The notes under the pieces were generated by a model. That model was not told the origin of the DNA. It did no database searches and worked only from the letters and a program-made list of their open reading frames with translations. A stretch of 64,000 nucleotides of DNA, from NCBI RefSeq assembly GCF_032854445.1, contig NC_088307.1, forward strand, positions 29,606,484-29,670,483, written 5' to 3'. This stretch comes from Liolophura sinensis. Its lineage: Eukaryota; Mollusca; Polyplacophora; Chitonida; Chitonidae. A program made the translations under genes and the position numbers. Below, one piece after another: positions 60,944-64,000 of the stretch (positions are counted from its first letter, which is position 1; every line of letters starts with the position of its first letter).

Positions 60944-61574
60944 ATTGGCTGATTGAATTAATTCACCATGCAATAATAAATACATGCATTGGAGTTAAAG
61001 AGATCAAAAAAAGACAGACAGAATCTGATAACAATAAAGTCTGGAAAGATATAATACATAGCGGGAATAAAGTTCCGGTTGACCTTTTCCTATCCCATGT
61101 ATAAGTAAAAACAACACCAATAGGGTGAGGCTGACCTTTAGTTTGTGTCTAGATATGTTTTTTCTAAATATATAGGTATTTAAGTTACCTCAACTATGAC
61201 TTAATTATGTAATGTCGGACTGAAGATTGCAGCTTAGAAAGTAGAAAAGATTTTAATATAGGTTGTAAGTGCGATTAGAAGAAACTGATCTTAAGTGTTA
61301 TTGGAAACTTTTTCCCTATGACCAGAAGTTCTTAATAAATAGTATGATAGATTTGTTTGATACAATGGTTTTCGGAAGGCTAGAAGTCTATCTCGCGTGT
61401 GAGACGGATTAAAAGTTTCCTGATCCGGATATCCGGATACGGATTTGTTGATGTTCTTTTTTGGTTCACTTTTTCTAAAGTTTATTTTTGCAATGTACAT
61501 GCAATGTCACTTTTCATCGCCACGGTAATAGCAAAATGGAATAATCAAAATGTTGTCACGTACTTCGTATACAG
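60944..61574. other. Unassigned sequence
   Basis: About 630 bp with no recognised gene or repeat, apart from a 16-bp perfect palindrome ATCCGGATATCCGGAT at 61,423-61,438. Confidence 0.5.
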
Positions 61575-62890
61575 GACGTTTGGGCGGACGGGACAGTTTA
61601 CTGATCCTGTTCCAAACAACATACTGTGAGTAGACAGCTGACTGATCCTGTTTCAAACAGTATACTGTGAGTGGACAGTTTACTAATTCCATTTCAACCA
61701 GTCTACTGCTAGTAGACAGTTTACTGATCCTGTGCCAAACAATATACAGCGAGTAGACAGTTTGCCGATTCTGTTACAAACAGTCTACTGTGAGTAGACA
61801 GAGGACCGGCTCTGTTACAAACGGTATATTGTCAGTAGACAGTTTACTTAACCTGTTCCAAACACTATATTCTGAACAGACAGTTTCGTAATCTTCTTGG
61901 AAACAGTTTACTGTGGGTAGACAGTTTACTAATCCTGTTCCAAACAACATGCTTTAAGTAGATAGTCTGCTTATCCTGTTCAAAAAAGCCTACAGTGAGT
62001 AGTCAGTTTAGTGATCCTGTTACAAACAGTCTACACTGAGTGGACAGTTTAGTGATCCTGTTACAAACAGTCTACACTGAGTGGACAGTTTACTAATTTT
62101 ATTTCAAACAGTCTACTGTGAGAAGACAGTTCCCTAATCCTGTTTCATGACAGTATACTTTGAGTAGACCGTTTACTTATTCTATTTCAAACAGTTCACT
62201 GTAAGAAGACAGATTTGTGATACTGATCCCAACAGTATACTGTGAGTAGACAGTATACTCATCCTGTTTCTAACAGTGTGCTGTGAGTACACTGTTCAAA
62301 ACAGTTTACTGTTGGTAGCAGGTTTATTGATTCTATTTCAACCAGTTCACTGTGAGAAAACTGTTTAGTGATACTGATCCAAACAGTATAATGTGAGTAG
62401 ACAGTTTACTGACTCATTTCAAACAATCTACTGTGAGTACACAGTTTCGTGATACCGTTTTAAACAGTCTACACTGAGTGCATAGATTTCTAATTCTATT
62501 TCAAACTATCTACTGTGAGTAAAAAGATTTCTGATCCCGCTTGTGAACAGTCTACTGTGAGTAGACACTCATCCTGTTACACACAACATACTGTGAGTAG
62601 ATAGTTTACTCCTCCTGTTCCTAACATTATACTGTGACTTCACAGGTCATTAATTCAATATCAAATAATCTACTGTGAGTAGACATTTTGGTGATACTGC
62701 TTCAAACAGTCTACACTGACTAGACAGTTTACTGATTCTATTTCAAACAGTTTTCTGTGGGTAGACAGCTTAGTGATACTGTTACTAGCAGTCTACTCTA
62801 AGTAGACAGTTTACTTATCTTATTTCAAACAGTCTACTGTGGGTAGACAGTTTACTAATCGGGTTTCAAATAGTCCACTGTAACAGTATT
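61575..62890. repeat. 41-bp hairpin-forming minisatellite, left block
   Basis: About 30 diverged monomers of about 41 bp: ACTGTGAGTAGACAGTTTAC, then TGATCCTGTTTCAAACAGTCT. Most contain GTCTAC-TGTGA-GTAGAC, a 6-bp stem with a 5-nt loop. Short open frames within are incidental. Confidence 0.93.
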
Positions 62891-62934
62891 ATCGTTAATA
62901 GGGATTACACTTTCTGAATATAGCACAGATTCTA

Positions 62935-63117
62935 GTGCTGAAATTTGGCGGAGACCAATGCAGGTTTCGAACAAGCGACCTCATTATCAGGCATACACAT
63001 AGTATGCTGTTAAGAACAGGATCGGTAAACTGTCTACTCACCGTAGACAGTAGGCAACAAATCGCCAGCAATACATGTCAACCGTCTAGACCACTCGACC
63101 AACAGGCCTTCTACAAT
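62935..63117 (-). mobile_element. tRNA-derived SINE head split by minisatellite
   Basis: Read on the minus strand, an A-box-like GGTCGAGTGGTCTAGACGG (about 63,100 downwards) and a B-box-like GCTTGTTCGAAACCTGC (about 62,980-62,964) are present. They are separated by about 110 nt, part of which is a minisatellite monomer (GAGTAGACAGTTTACCGATC). A normal tRNA-like head would have the boxes 30-40 nt closer together or less, so a monomer appears to sit inside it. Confidence 0.6.
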
Positions 63118-63305
63118 AAACAGATCATTAGAGGGGTAATGCATGTTCGCTGTAAAGTCTACCGGTCAAATACCTTCTATTTATTGTGGAAGGCCTGTTG
63201 GTCGAGTGGTCTAGACGGTTGACATGTATTGCTGGCGATTTGTTGCCTACTGTCTACGGTGAGTAGACAGTTTACCGATCCTGTTCTTAACAGCATACCA
63301 TGTGT
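62995..63305. repeat. Large palindrome, arms about 125 bp, loop about 60 bp
   Basis: The left arm 62,995-63,119 and right arm 63,181-63,305 are reverse complements with only about two mismatches seen by eye. The arms contain the A-box half of the SINE and one minisatellite monomer. The loop (about 63,120-63,180) is unrelated sequence. Confidence 0.92.
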
Positions 63306-64000
63306 AGACAGTTTACTGATCCTGTGCCCAAATCAACCGTAAGCAGACAGTTTATCGATCTGCTAACAAAGAGTATACTGTGAGTAGACAGTTTACTGAA
63401 ACTGTTACAAATAGTCTACTGTGAGTAGACGGTTTACTGATTCCATTTCAAACAGTTTACCGTGAGTTCACAGTTTTCTGATCCTGTTCCAATCAGTCAA
63501 CTGTAAGTAGACAGTTTACTGATTCTGCTTCCAACAGTCTACTGTGAGTCGATATTTGATCAATAATGTTACAAACAGTTTGCTGTGAGTAGAGAGTTTC
63601 CTGGTTCTGTTCCAAACATTCTAATGTCAGTAGACAGTTTATTGATCGTGTTACAAACAGTTTTACCGTCAGCAAACTGTTTACCGGTTCTGTTCCAGAC
63701 AGTATACTGTGAGTGGACAGTTTACTGGTCGTGCTTCAAACAGTCAGCTGTAAGCAGACAGTTCACTGATCTTCTATTCAAAAGTGTACTGTGAGTAGAC
63801 AGATTAGTGAAACTATTACAAATAGTCTACTGTGAGTAGACAGTTTACTGATTCAATTTCAAACAGTTTACTGTGAGTACACAGTTTACTGATACTGTTC
63901 CAATCAGTCTTCTGTGAGTAGACAGTTTACTGATTATTTTTTAAACAGTCTACTGTGAGTCGACATTTTATAATTAGTGTTTTAAACTGGTTGCTGCGAA
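63250..64000. repeat. 41-bp minisatellite, right block, running off the window
   Basis: About 18 further monomers of the same repeat as 61,575-62,890, continuing to the window end. Confidence 0.92.

Noticed and set aside
61575-64000. CRISPR array
   Set aside because: Monomers are contiguous and all diverged, with no constant repeat alternating with unique spacers, and the window is clearly animal DNA.

Overview
This is eukaryotic, metazoan DNA, most likely from a mollusc (probably a bivalve or gastropod). It is AT-rich and has spliced genes with TATA promoters, tRNA-derived SINEs whose 3' tails look molluscan, long TA microsatellites, minisatellites and a Penelope-like reverse transcriptase relic. 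The species call rests on recognising SINE types from memory and is only moderately secure.

Positions 1 to about 45,000 are a tandem array. Units of 6.4-8.0 kb each carry one small gene on the minus strand for a basic helix-loop-helix (bHLH) transcription factor. Six full-length copies have ATGs at 3584, 11426, 18300, 26155, 33126 and 39538. Each has two exons joined by a 147-185 bp intron with a GC donor and AG acceptor. The first exon carries a nuclear-localisation-like basic stretch and the bHLH domain; the second encodes a tail of 46-52 residues. The product is 210-216 residues. Copy 2 has lost one base just after the start and is frameshifted; the other five are open. Each gene has the same short promoter: a 16-bp TATA palindrome about 80 bp before the ATG, a GTCTAGAC palindrome downstream of it and, in most copies, two AGGTCA half-sites upstream. 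Units alternate long-short-long-short (about 7.85 and 6.9 kb), so the first four form two copies of a 14.7-kb dimer. Inside each unit the upstream flank is itself duplicated. The second half-unit keeps a decayed TATA promoter but no gene.

From 45,000 to 61,000 the array degenerates. It contains an inverted block (about 45,541-48,110), four broken bHLH relics (near 49.6, 53.3, 57.6 and, inverted, 60.6 kb), an intact inverted SINE, a second SINE family, a 455-bp MITE-like insertion inside one relic's TATA box and a decayed Penelope-like element. Two minisatellites lie here: 84 bp (53,836-54,577), apparently born from a piece of the array unit, and 48 bp with a 96-bp higher-order period (54,818-56,370).

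From 61,575 to the right edge the window is a 41-bp minisatellite whose monomer can form a small hairpin. It is interrupted at 62,995-63,305 by a large palindrome built from a tRNA-derived SINE head. The main story is a lineage-specific, recently amplified bHLH cluster that can be dated from SINE filled and empty sites, with birth and decay of copies visible side by side.
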